Shown piece by piece: positions 44,904 through 53,452 of a DNA stretch of 64,000 bases (position 1 is the first letter of the stretch; every line of letters begins with the position of its first letter). The notes under the pieces were generated by a model. It was given only the letters and a program-made list of their open reading frames with translations, did no database searches and was not told the DNA's origin. The stretch lies in assembly GCA_037446915.1 (NCBI GenBank), contig JBBIHP010000003.1, positions 1-64,000 of the forward strand, given 5' to 3'. This DNA is from DSXH01 sp037446915. Lineage in GTDB: Bacteria; Bacteroidota; Ignavibacteria; Ignavibacteriales; Melioribacteraceae. A program made the position numbers and the translations under genes.

Positions 44904-47354
44904 TCATTTATCCTTCTTCAATATTACATCTATTGCAGCGGCAAGATCCTGTAAGTGATATTTAGTAATATCATCTTTTGATTTTGCAGCTGATACTGTT
45001 AATTTATTTTTTAATTCGATCAGTTTACCTCTGGCAACTGGTGGTAAATCTGTAAATTGAGTTGCCTGTTGAACCGGTGCCTGGGTTGGTCTTCCGGTAG
45101 TTACTGGTGTTTGCAGTGCTGGTTTTTCCGGATTTATTTTATTTCCAAGTTCTTCAATAAGCGCCCGTTGAATTTTGCGGCGGTATGGATCGATGCTAAC
45201 ACTCTTATCATTCAACTCTCCGAAAATACCGTTTGTTAGATCCCCAATAAATTCACTAACCGAATAAATTTTTTCTCCTTTATATGCTTTCGATTCTGCA
45301 TCAGACATCCTTTGAATTCTTGCATCGATTAATAAGTTTTTTATCAGACTTATCTGATCATTTGTAATTCTATCAACATTACCAAACGGTTGAATCAAAT
45401 CGAGCAATTCTCTTTTAACTAATATCGGGTTGAATTTAAAACCTTCTTGCAACAGAAGGTTCATTGCTTTTTTCTGTCGTTCATACGGAACAAGACTGTA
45501 AACAGCGCCGGATTGTCCTATATGCTTATCAATTTTATTAACACCACCAATAATCATAGCAACATGACCTAACTCTCTTGCTCTTTGCTGCAATACTCTT
45601 TCATAGAGTAAATTCAACATTGAATAATCGTCACCTTCTTTAGTTGTTCCGGCTGGAATGATAAAATCCATAATCCTATAAATATTTTTCAATCCAAGTT
45701 CTGTTGCTAAAATTCCATCGTCACCCATATCCTCTGTTTGCGCAGAGGGATCGTATTGAGAGAAATTACTGAATTGAAGAAATGGATTTGTGTCCTGGCG
45801 TCTTACAATTTTTTCTAAGAATGGTCTTTCTTCATCGGGAGTTTTAGCTTCCGGAATTGGTGAATAACCCCACTCAGTTGCAAACTTATCGTAAATACTT
45901 ATCATGGGATAAAGTCTAACGTTATCTCCGGGTTGCGCAACATAATTAAATCTTCCGTAATCCATAATTGATGCTTCATTGCCATACTTTTCAGTGAAGG
46001 ATTTACTTCTTAGACTATCAACCGGAAAGACAGAGCTTGCGCGCCCATTATGAGGAAATCCGAGTGAGTGACCAACCTCGTGAGCAACAACGTACCTTAG
46101 CAATTCACCCATTAAATCATCGGGAAGTGGAATTCTTTGAGCGCGTGGATCGAGTGGTGCAACCTGACTAAAATACCATGTGGTAAGTAAATTCATAACA
46201 TTATGATAGATTTTAATATCAGCTTCAAGAATTTCACCTGTTCGCGGATCGTGCACATGAGGACCGTAAGCATTCTCAATTGTACTTGGCAGCCAACTTA
46301 TAGATGAAACTGTTGCATCTTCAGTATTCCAGTTTGGATCCTCTTCAATTGTAGGAGCGTACCTTGCAATTATTGCATTTTTAAATCCCGCCTGTTCGAA
46401 AGCAACCTGCCAATCTTCTACTGCTTGCTTAAAATAAGGTTTCCATTTTTCTGGAACCGATCGATCAATGTAAAATACAATTGGCTTAATGGGTTCAGAA
46501 AGTTTTAATGAAGGATCCTTTTTATCGAGGCGCCATCGTGTAATATAGGTTCTAATTTCTGTCCGGTGGGAATCATAACCGTAATCTTCCTGTGAAATAC
46601 TAAAAAATCCAACGCGGGAATCTGAGAGACGTGGCATCATTGGTTCTTTTGGCAAATGAACCATGCTGTAATGCATCATTACAGATACTGTTCCAAGTGT
46701 ATTATCTGTTGGAACTACATCAACATCAAAAGTAAGAACAACATCTGCTTCAACATTTTCCGGGTAAGCAGTAATTTTTTCTATGAATGTGCGTTTCGGA
46801 TCGAGTCTTCTGGCATTATAGTTTTTCTTGGGAACGAATTCTGTTTTTTCGGCAGTTAGAAATTCTGTTACATCAATTACAGAAGAGCTATCCTGTCCGT
46901 ATGCCTGGACATCGAACGACATTAATATCGGAGGAAATGTTGAGGCATCGACCGCATTATAAACTGCTTTTTCTTCATCTGAAACAACAGCATACTGAAT
47001 TTGGCGAAGTAATATTTGATCGTTTCGTTTGTCCCATCTAACCACCTGATTATTGTAGGCAACTCCGCCATATCCAAGTTTCGATTGAACTTTTTTAATC
47101 TGAGAAACCCATAGAAATAATCTTCCTATTTCATTTTTAGGAATTTCATAAAACCATTTTCCATCTACAAAATGAACAGTAAAAACACCATTGCTTGATT
47201 TAGCTTCTTTTGTAATAACTTCTGCATAAGATTTGATTTTTGATTTCTTAACTTCCTGTTTTTGTTCCTGTCCATAGATAAAATTAGTTGAGAAAAAAGA
47301 AATAATTATGATTAGCGATAATGATTTTAAGAGTGGTGAGAAATACTTTTTCAT
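44904..47354 (-). CDS. Secreted zinc metalloprotease (DUF5117/DUF5118-type, HExxHxxGxxH)
   Basis: 816 residues from the ATG at 47354, which begins a clear signal peptide (MKKYFSPLLKSLSLIIIISF); an in-frame start five codons upstream is possible. The N-terminal domains (40-330) match the exported DUF5118/DUF5117 pattern (FTVHFVDGKWFYEIPKNEIGR, VSQIKK). The zincin motif is HEVGHSLGFPH with H425 as first ligand, followed by the Met-turn region SIMDYGRFNYV. The C-terminus (DUF4953-like) has a Pro/Thr/Gln-rich linker. It should digest extracellular protein. It heads a minus-strand run with the aldo/keto reductase and S9 peptidase. Confidence 0.88.
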   Translation of the reverse strand: MKKYFSPLLKSLSLIIIISFFSTNFIYGQEQKQEVKKSKIKSYAEVITKEAKSSNGVFTVHFVDGKWFYEIPKNEIGRLFLWVSQIKKVQSKLGYGGVAYNNQVVRWDKRNDQILLRQIQYAVVSDEEKAVYNAVDASTFPPILMSFDVQAYGQDSSSVIDVTEFLTAEKTEFVPKKNYNARRLDPKRTFIEKITAYPENVEADVVLTFDVDVVPTDNTLGTVSVMMHYSMVHLPKEPMMPRLSDSRVGFFSISQEDYGYDSHRTEIRTYITRWRLDKKDPSLKLSEPIKPIVFYIDRSVPEKWKPYFKQAVEDWQVAFEQAGFKNAIIARYAPTIEEDPNWNTEDATVSSISWLPSTIENAYGPHVHDPRTGEILEADIKIYHNVMNLLTTWYFSQVAPLDPRAQRIPLPDDLMGELLRYVVAHEVGHSLGFPHNGRASSVFPVDSLRSKSFTEKYGNEASIMDYGRFNYVAQPGDNVRLYPMISIYDKFATEWGYSPIPEAKTPDEERPFLEKIVRRQDTNPFLQFSNFSQYDPSAQTEDMGDDGILATELGLKNIYRIMDFIIPAGTTKEGDDYSMLNLLYERVLQQRARELGHVAMIIGGVNKIDKHIGQSGAVYSLVPYERQKKAMNLLLQEGFKFNPILVKRELLDLIQPFGNVDRITNDQISLIKNLLIDARIQRMSDAESKAYKGEKIYSVSEFIGDLTNGIFGELNDKSVSIDPYRRKIQRALIEELGNKINPEKPALQTPVTTGRPTQAPVQQATQFTDLPPVARGKLIELKNKLTVSAAKSKDDITKYHLQDLAAAIDVILKKDK

Positions 47355-47501
47355 ATCAGCCCCGTTCATTTGAAATTAAAGGGATAATTAACAAAACCAT
47401 TTTTAACAATATAAACTTATAGTCAAAAAAAGAGATTCTCAAGAAACAGTTTTACTAAATATTATTATATTTTCTTTGAAAAAAATTAAAACCGTGTAAT
47501 A

Positions 47502-47975
47502 ATGAGAAAAAAGAGCTACCCCATTTTTTTAATTTTTATTCTATTAACTTTCTGCTCGAAAGATCAGGAGATATTTCCCGAATATTTTTTTGAATTAAAT
47601 TTAACAAGGAAGCTTACCGGTTCCGAAGCAAAAAATTTTGTTAACCGGCTCCATTTTAATCCGGTTACAATCGAAAGGAATGAAATTGGTTTTTACGGTG
47701 GAGTTAAAGGCAATGCCATAATTTATGTTACATTTTATGATAATGAATCTGCTTCTAATAATAATTATAAAAAGATGACTGAAAAGATCTCTCCCGAAAA
47801 TTCCGTCTTTACTAATGGAACTTACATTAGCGTTTCCGGAAGAAACATTTATCGAACATATGGTATGGGACAAACCCATTATGTGTTTACGTCGTCAAAC
47901 ATGCTGTTCTGGGTTTCAGTCGAAACGAATTGGGCACAAGATTTTTTAACTGAGTATCTGAAAATTCTTGATTGA
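47502..47975 (+). CDS. Predicted lipoprotein of unknown function
   Basis: 157 residues with a type II signal peptide; the lipobox is LTFC with C18 as lipidated residue. The mature part is an alpha/beta domain with an internal ELNLTRKLTGSEAKNFVNRLH segment, similar in character to DUF6599-like lipoproteins, but I do not recognise it with certainty. It stands alone between a minus-strand group and the next small membrane protein, with only AT-rich sequence around it (47976-48154 holds nothing I can name). Confidence 0.6.
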   Translation: MRKKSYPIFLIFILLTFCSKDQEIFPEYFFELNLTRKLTGSEAKNFVNRLHFNPVTIERNEIGFYGGVKGNAIIYVTFYDNESASNNNYKKMTEKISPENSVFTNGTYISVSGRNIYRTYGMGQTHYVFTSSNMLFWVSVETNWAQDFLTEYLKILD

Positions 47976-48154
47976 TAGAATAAAGTTTATTTATTGTCAG
48001 ATGTAATTGGGGATGGGAAAGGGGAAAGAGTTCTGTTTTGGAATCTCCGGCTATTGAAGGATCAATTATTTTATAGAATTTTATTCTGGTAGTACTTCCT
48101 TTAGTGGATTCTCTTCAACTGAAGACGAACTTACAAAACTAATAAGGAGAATTT

Positions 48155-48565
48155 ATGGATCAATTAGATGGTATTAATATGGAATCGGAAGGTACTTTAA
48201 AACAGCCAACATTTTTCCAGATGATCTTCACACAAATGATTAAGGACATGAAGTTCGTAGGCATGTTTGTAATAATAATGGGCGCTCTTAATTGCCTTTC
48301 AATAATCGGTGCCATTGTTGGCATTCCATACATATTTATCGGTATACGAATTCGTGAAGCCGCCGAACAATTCGAAATTTTTAAGATGACTAATGATGCA
48401 AGAGCTATGCGAGCCGGATTCGAATTACAAGCCAAATACTTTAAGATAATTAAGATACTTATTATTATCGGATTGGTTTTAATGGTTCTTGGTATAATAC
48501 TTTTCTTTGCGCTGCTTATACCATTTATCTCTACAATATATGAATATCAGCAGTACGGATCGTAG
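48155..48565 (+). CDS. DUF5362-like small membrane protein
   Basis: 136 residues. The N-terminal cytosolic part is followed by two membrane regions: 35-65 (FVGMFVIIMGALNCLSIIGAIVGIPYIFIGI) and 97-128. The intervening helix IRIREAAEQFEIFKMTND is amphipathic. This matches the general pattern of DUF5362 proteins, whose role is unknown. A good ribosome-binding site aaggagaattt precedes the ATG. A bidirectional terminator follows. Confidence 0.65.
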   Translation: MDQLDGINMESEGTLKQPTFFQMIFTQMIKDMKFVGMFVIIMGALNCLSIIGAIVGIPYIFIGIRIREAAEQFEIFKMTNDARAMRAGFELQAKYFKIIKILIIIGLVLMVLGIILFFALLIPFISTIYEYQQYGS

Positions 48566-48623
48566 AGAACATTATATCATTAATAAAGAATAGAAATTCT
48601 GTAGTAATAGCGACATAAATTAT

Positions 48624-48650
48624 AAAGCCCTCTCAATTAGAGAGGGCTTT
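48624..48650. terminator. Bidirectional terminator
   Basis: Arms aaagccctct (48624-48633) and agagggcttt (48641-48650) form a 10-bp stem with T-rich sequence on both sides. It separates the convergent DUF5362-like gene (+) and the His-containing secreted protein gene (-). Confidence 0.88.
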
Positions 48651-48658
48651 TTATTTGC

Positions 48659-49363
48659 CTAATCAAATACCTTCTCTAATTCCTGATATTTATTATGCAC
48701 TTTATCAACTGCAGAAATAATTGCATCCTTATTCCCTTTAGCAACAGTATTATTCAATTCATTTACCGCTTTATTAAGATCATTTCTTGCAGCAGTGAAT
48801 TTTTCTGTTCTCGATTCCAAACGTTTTGAAAGTTGTGATTTCAAAACATCTTCAATTTTTAATTTCATTTCTGCAGCCGCTTCTTTAATCTTAGCCAGGT
48901 TATATTCAGGTGCATAATAGTGATACAACATATAAAGAACCTGGTGAAAAGCATCAACTTCTTTAACCATCGGTTTTACGACGCGAACCAGACCTTCGTA
49001 AAGAGCGTGAAGTTTTTCTGCCTCATCCAATATTGCTTGCGTATTATCTTTATCAATGGCAGTTTTGTAAGCAACCACACAATCATTCAGTTTCTTAAGC
49101 CCCTCTTCCCATTTCGGCTTTTTGTCCTGTAATATTCCCTTTAATTCAACCGAATTAATTTTCTCCATCCCTTTTTGAATATCCGGTAAGAGAGATTTAA
49201 GCATGGAAATATTTTTTTCCGGCCATGCCGTATGCCATAACTGATAAATAACTTCATGGAATGCGGTTAATTCAGGAACATCCGACGATGTTTCGTGTTC
49301 ATGTTGTGCTAAAACCGGAAATGAAATAAACACAAATAATAATATTACTACTAACTTCTTCAT
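48659..49363 (-). CDS. Secreted duplicated helical protein with periodic histidines
   Basis: 234 residues with a signal peptide (1-20) followed by HEHE. The mature protein is two homologous all-helical modules. FHEVIYQLWHTAWPEKN (35-51) repeats as FHQVLYMLYHYYAPEYN (139-155), and EKLHALYEGL repeats as DKVHNKYQEL. The histidines H36, H44 and H119 recur as H140, H148 and H223, each exactly 104 residues later. I do not recognise the family. Conserved His in helices suggest a metal or heme site, or structural roles. It starts 20 bp after the membrane pyrophosphatase gene and should be co-transcribed with it. Confidence 0.75.
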   Translation of the reverse strand: MKKLVVILLFVFISFPVLAQHEHETSSDVPELTAFHEVIYQLWHTAWPEKNISMLKSLLPDIQKGMEKINSVELKGILQDKKPKWEEGLKKLNDCVVAYKTAIDKDNTQAILDEAEKLHALYEGLVRVVKPMVKEVDAFHQVLYMLYHYYAPEYNLAKIKEAAAEMKLKIEDVLKSQLSKRLESRTEKFTAARNDLNKAVNELNNTVAKGNKDAIISAVDKVHNKYQELEKVFD

Positions 49364-49383
49364 TTACTACCTCTTCATTTATG

Positions 49384-51579
49384 TTATAGAATATGATAAG
49401 TAACAATTAATCCGGACATAACAATAGAAACCATACTCATAAGTTTAATAAGAATGTTTAAACTTGGGCCCGATGTATCTTTAAAAGGATCACCAACTGT
49501 ATCGCCAATAACAGCGGCTTTATGAGCTTCAGAACCTTTACCGCCGAGGTTACCCTCTTCAATATATTTTTTTGCATTATCCCATGATCCGCCTGAATTG
49601 GCCATGAAAATAGCGAGAACAAATCCGCTTGCCAGACCGCCGGTTAATAATCCCATTACACCAGCAACACCAAAAATAATTCCTGTAACAATTGGAATTG
49701 TTATGGCAAGAGTTGATGGGAGAATCATTTCTATCTGTGCACCTTTAGTAGAAATTTCAACGCAGCGAGCATAATCCGGTTCTGCTTTACCTTCTAATAT
49801 TCCTGCAATTTCTTTGAATTGTCTTCTAACTTCATCAACCATTCTTGAAGCAGCGCGTCCTACAGCATTCATTGTTAACCCGCAAAATAAAAACGCCATC
49901 ATCGATCCAATAAATACACCAACTAATACTTTCGGATTCATCAGATTTATTTCATAGTATTCCATCAAATCCATAATACCGGCTTTTTGTGTTGAAACAA
50001 TAACTCCGTTACCAAGTTCTATTATTTCTTTTCCTGCCCTTACCAGTCCTATTTTAATTTCTTCAATGAATGATGCAAGCAGAGCAAGAGCTGTTAATGC
50101 CGCTGAACCGATAGCAAATCCTTTACCTGTTGCAGCGGTTGTGTTACCGAGTGAATCCAATGCATCTGTTTTCTTTCTAACTTCTTTACCAAGACCGCTC
50201 ATTTCTGCATTACCACCGGCGTTATCTGCAATTGGCCCGTAGGCATCAGTTGCTAATGTAATCCCAAGCGTAGAAAGCATTCCAACTGCAGCAATACCTA
50301 TTCCATACAATCCCATATTTATATTTGCAAAATTAAATCCCGCGGCAAATAAATATGCTAATATAATTGCAACACCGACAGCCAATACCGGTATTGCAGT
50401 AGACATCATTCCAACACCCAGTCCAGAAATAATTACAGTAGCGGGTCCTGTCTTTGCATTATCGGCTACAAATTTTGTAGGTTTATATTCATAGGCTGTA
50501 AAATATTCAGTTGCTTTGCCAATTATTATTCCGGAAACCAGACCGGTAACAATAGAGCCCCAAATTCCAATCGCATTATCAAAACCGAGCATTTTAACTA
50601 TTATAAAGGAAAAGATTACAATCAGGATTGAGCTGAAATTAATACCGCGGTTTAAGGACTTAAGTAAATCCCCTAGTTTTGCATCTTCTTTTGTTCTTAC
50701 AGAATAGATACCAACTATTGAAAGAACAATTCCAATGGCAGCAATTAACATAGGTGCTAAAACCGATTTGAATTGTAATTCTGGGTTTCCTAAAAATGCG
50801 GCAGATCCAAGAGCAGCAGTAGCTAAAATTGAACCACAATAAGATTCATAAAGGTCGGCACCCATTCCAGCAACATCACCAACATTATCGCCAACGTTAT
50901 CTGCAATAGTAGCCGGATTACGTGGATCATCTTCCGGAATACCGGCTTCAACTTTACCAACGAGGTCGGCACCAACATCAGCAGCTTTCGTAAAAATTCC
51001 ACCACCAACACGCGCAAACAGAGCTTGTGTGGAAGCACCCATTCCGAATGTTAACATTGTAGTCGTTATAATAACAAGATTATGTCCATCATTTAATTCG
51101 GCTGGATAAAAATGATTAAGAATTAAAAACCATATTGATATATCTAATAAACCAAGTCCTACAACAACCAATCCCATAACAGCACCGCTTCTAAATGCAA
51201 CTTTCAAACCGGCATTTAGAGATTCGCGAGCAGCATTAGCGGTTCTTGCAGATGCCTGGGTTGCGGTCTTCATTCCGAAAAATCCAGCTAAACCAGAAAA
51301 GAAACCACCCGTAATAAATGCAAACGGGACCCAGGGATTTTGAACATTTAATACATATGCAAGGAATGCAAAAATTAATGTAAGTCCAACGAAGAATAAT
51401 CCAACAATTTTATACTGTTGTTTAAGATAAGCCATTGCGCCTTTACGAACATAAAGAGCAATAGTTGCCATCCTTTCAGTACCTTCGCTTTGCTTCATCA
51501 TTTGACGGTAAAAAAGATAAGCAAATACTAAGGCGGCAGCAGATGCAATAGGAACAAACCAAAAAAGACTGCTTTGCAT
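49384..51579 (-). CDS. hppA: Membrane-bound ion-pumping pyrophosphatase
   Basis: 731 residues with ~16 membrane helices. The pyrophosphate-binding loops are complete: DVGADLVGKVEAGIPEDDPRNPATIADNVGDNVGDVAGMGADL and the C-terminal EEGNLGGKGSEAHKAAVIGDTVGDPFKDTSGPSLNILIKL. The motif GNTTAATGKGFAIGSAAL has Ala where K+-independent enzymes have Lys, so a K+-dependent enzyme is predicted. Whether it pumps H+ or Na+ cannot be read from this. It hydrolyses cytosolic pyrophosphate to energise the membrane. The His-containing secreted protein gene follows by 20 bp. Confidence 0.96.
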   Translation of the reverse strand: MQSSLFWFVPIASAAALVFAYLFYRQMMKQSEGTERMATIALYVRKGAMAYLKQQYKIVGLFFVGLTLIFAFLAYVLNVQNPWVPFAFITGGFFSGLAGFFGMKTATQASARTANAARESLNAGLKVAFRSGAVMGLVVVGLGLLDISIWFLILNHFYPAELNDGHNLVIITTTMLTFGMGASTQALFARVGGGIFTKAADVGADLVGKVEAGIPEDDPRNPATIADNVGDNVGDVAGMGADLYESYCGSILATAALGSAAFLGNPELQFKSVLAPMLIAAIGIVLSIVGIYSVRTKEDAKLGDLLKSLNRGINFSSILIVIFSFIIVKMLGFDNAIGIWGSIVTGLVSGIIIGKATEYFTAYEYKPTKFVADNAKTGPATVIISGLGVGMMSTAIPVLAVGVAIILAYLFAAGFNFANINMGLYGIGIAAVGMLSTLGITLATDAYGPIADNAGGNAEMSGLGKEVRKKTDALDSLGNTTAATGKGFAIGSAALTALALLASFIEEIKIGLVRAGKEIIELGNGVIVSTQKAGIMDLMEYYEINLMNPKVLVGVFIGSMMAFLFCGLTMNAVGRAASRMVDEVRRQFKEIAGILEGKAEPDYARCVEISTKGAQIEMILPSTLAITIPIVTGIIFGVAGVMGLLTGGLASGFVLAIFMANSGGSWDNAKKYIEEGNLGGKGSEAHKAAVIGDTVGDPFKDTSGPSLNILIKLMSMVSIVMSGLIVTYHIL

Positions 51580-51774
51580 AAAGACTCCCTATTTAATTTG
51601 AGAATTTATTGTGAACCGCATCCGGTTTTTTATTCAGCGTTGAATTTACGCGAAAGATTTGTTCATTCAAACAAATTTTTGAAACAATGTAAATTTATCA
51701 AAAAAAATGTTGCCGCAAATTTAAGAAAAATAGAAATGATTTTATCTTATAAAAAACATTCAATTGCAAATAAA

Positions 51775-51806
51775 AAAGCCGGGTAACATATTGATTGCCC
51801 GGCTTT
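51775..51806 (-). terminator. Terminator of the small minus-strand gene at 51836
   Basis: Arms aaagccggg (51775-51783) and cccggcttt (51798-51806) form a 9-bp stem. On the minus strand it is followed by a T run (reading ttttttattt). Confidence 0.88.
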
Positions 51807-51835
51807 GCTTTTCTAAGAGGAGTATCTATGTGGGG

Positions 51836-52078
51836 TTAACTTTTGGGCTGATAAACAATTTTTCTGATGGTATCGAACTGAAGATATGGATACTCTTCTC
51901 TCAATCTTTCAATTGCATCACTTGCACTAACTTTGCTAGAGCGAAGAGTTTTAAATTTCTTCCTTATTATATAATCGCGGACAGACTTTTCATCTATTAG
52001 ACCGCGGCTTGTTAAGAGAGAGTAAACATCATCTGGAATCAATTCCGAAAGTGGATTTTGATTTAATCTTTCTTCCAT
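51836..52078 (-). CDS. Small cytosolic protein of unknown function
   Basis: 80 residues from the ATG at 52078, chosen because gagggg lies 4 bases upstream; a TTG four codons earlier lies upstream of that site. The chain is highly charged and helical (LNQNPLSELIPDDVYSLLTSRGLIDEKSVRDYIIRKKF, then ASDAIERLREEYPYLQFDTIRKIVYQ) with a small helix-turn-helix flavour. I do not recognise it. It has its own strong terminator, so it is a monocistronic expressed gene. Confidence 0.65.
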   Translation of the reverse strand: MEERLNQNPLSELIPDDVYSLLTSRGLIDEKSVRDYIIRKKFKTLRSSKVSASDAIERLREEYPYLQFDTIRKIVYQPKS

Positions 52079-52393
52079 TTGCCCCTCCAATCTATTGTTA
52101 GGTTTTTGTTGTCAATTGCTGGATTTCCCCTCACAATCCAGCCAAACATAATTTGTATTGTTTCTGAGTTCTAAATATTAATTGCAAAACGGTTTTTCAA
52201 CAGCACAGATGTGTAGTTTTTTTGAAAAAGGAGATTAAAAAATGCACCGACCTACATGATTATGCGGTAGGATTATTGGTGAACTGGTTGAAGGTTGCCA
52301 GTTTTTCGATTAATGGGTTATCGATTGCTGGTTATTTGATAATCGACTGCTTGTAATTTAACTTCGATGAGAAGGAATTCGTGTTTCCCCACC
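52079..52393. other. 315-bp gap without a gene
   Basis: It contains the ribosome-binding site of the small gene, an AT-rich stretch, and a stretch (52300-52350) with repeated gattgctggtt-like words that looks like a degenerate simple repeat. A five-codon frame after ggagattaaaaa (52242) is too short to support. Confidence 0.5.
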
Positions 52394-52693
52394 CTACTTT
52401 TTTCTTTTCCTTGATAAAGAAATTCCACCAAATCCGCTTATGATTGCAGCATAAAAGCCAAGATCGTACCACCAGCCGGTGTTTTCCTTTTCATATATTT
52501 TAATAGAAGGATTAAATAATCCAACGACTAACGAGACCGGTGCAATCCAACCGTGCCATACTCCCATAAAAAATCCGGCTGGACTTTTTTCGCTCATTGC
52601 AACACTGCCGGGCATACAGCTGCTGATAGTTAAGGCAAGAAATGAAATTAAAACAAATTGAAGTAATTTTTTCCTGATCACTCTGGATCTCAT
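52394..52693 (-). CDS. Small lipoprotein/membrane protein
   Basis: 99 residues. The N-terminal signal ends in LTISSC, a probable lipobox with C26. Two hydrophobic segments follow (GFFMGVWHGWIAPVSLVVGLFN and DLGFYAAIISGFGGI), then a basic tail SRKRKK. The pattern 'WHGWIAPxSL..LFNPxIxIYE..N.GWWYDLGF' is one I recall from small conserved proteins of many bacteria without known role. It starts 21 bp after the NarL-type regulator stop codon on the same strand. Confidence 0.65.
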   Translation of the reverse strand: MRSRVIRKKLLQFVLISFLALTISSCMPGSVAMSEKSPAGFFMGVWHGWIAPVSLVVGLFNPSIKIYEKENTGWWYDLGFYAAIISGFGGISLSRKRKK

Positions 52694-52714
52694 TTCAATT
52701 CCCCTTTATTTTAT

Positions 52715-53353
52715 TTAAATAATTCCTTTTCTTATAGCTTTAGCGACAGCTTCGGACTGTGAATGAACATGAAGCTTACGGTAAATATTACGTATATGAT
52801 GTCGGACGGTATCAACACTAATAAAAAGTTTATCTGCTATAGATTGATAATTATTTCCATCAGCAAGTGATGTTAGTACTTCTTTTTCCCGGGATGAAAG
52901 CTGAGAATCTTTATCTTCGTTTTGCTGACCAACATTCTGCTGGAAGAGTGTGATAACCTGGCGAGCAATTAAAGAACTCATTGGAGCTCCCCCTTCAAAC
53001 GCATCTTTAATTGCTTCTAATAATCTGATGGGAGGAGTTTTTTTTACAAGATAACCGCAAGCTCCGGCACAAAGTGCATTAAATACCGATTGACTATCCT
53101 CGTAAACAGTAAGCATTAGAATATTCAGATTCGGTTTAATTTTTTTTGCACGTGAAATTCCGTCTATTCCGCTCATGCCCGGTAACCCGATATCCATTAA
53201 TACAACATTCGCATCGAGTGTGGGAATTTTATATAGGAACGACTCACAATCCGGGAATGAGCCGACACAACTGTAACCAGACGTGCCATTAATTAGAGCA
53301 GCAAGACCATCTCTAATTGTTGTGTTGTCTTCTATTATTGCTACTTTTATCAT
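52715..53353 (-). CDS. NarL/LuxR-type response regulator
   Basis: 212 residues. The receiver domain (1-120) has E8/D9, phospho-acceptor D54 in VLMDIGLPGM and the conserved Lys in LVKKTPP. The LuxR-type helix-turn-helix is at about 148-205 (LSSREKEVLTSLADGNNYQSIADKLFISVDTVRHHIRNIYRKL). It should be phosphorylated by the propeller sensor encoded 99 bp upstream on the same strand. The divergent lipoprotein/TonB-receptor operon is the nearest candidate target. Confidence 0.93.
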   Translation of the reverse strand: MIKVAIIEDNTTIRDGLAALINGTSGYSCVGSFPDCESFLYKIPTLDANVVLMDIGLPGMSGIDGISRAKKIKPNLNILMLTVYEDSQSVFNALCAGACGYLVKKTPPIRLLEAIKDAFEGGAPMSSLIARQVITLFQQNVGQQNEDKDSQLSSREKEVLTSLADGNNYQSIADKLFISVDTVRHHIRNIYRKLHVHSQSEAVAKAIRKGII

Positions 53354-53452
53354 TCTAAGAAAAAAATGTTACACAACAAAAGTAAGTTATTTTAGACAAT
53401 TATGGGATTGAAATATTGCATAACAGGTAAAAGAAATTAATTGCAGAGTGGA

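Noticed and set aside
51580..51774. Riboswitch before the pyrophosphatase gene
   Set aside because: The region is AT-rich without conserved stems; only the terminator of the neighbouring minus-strand gene was found.
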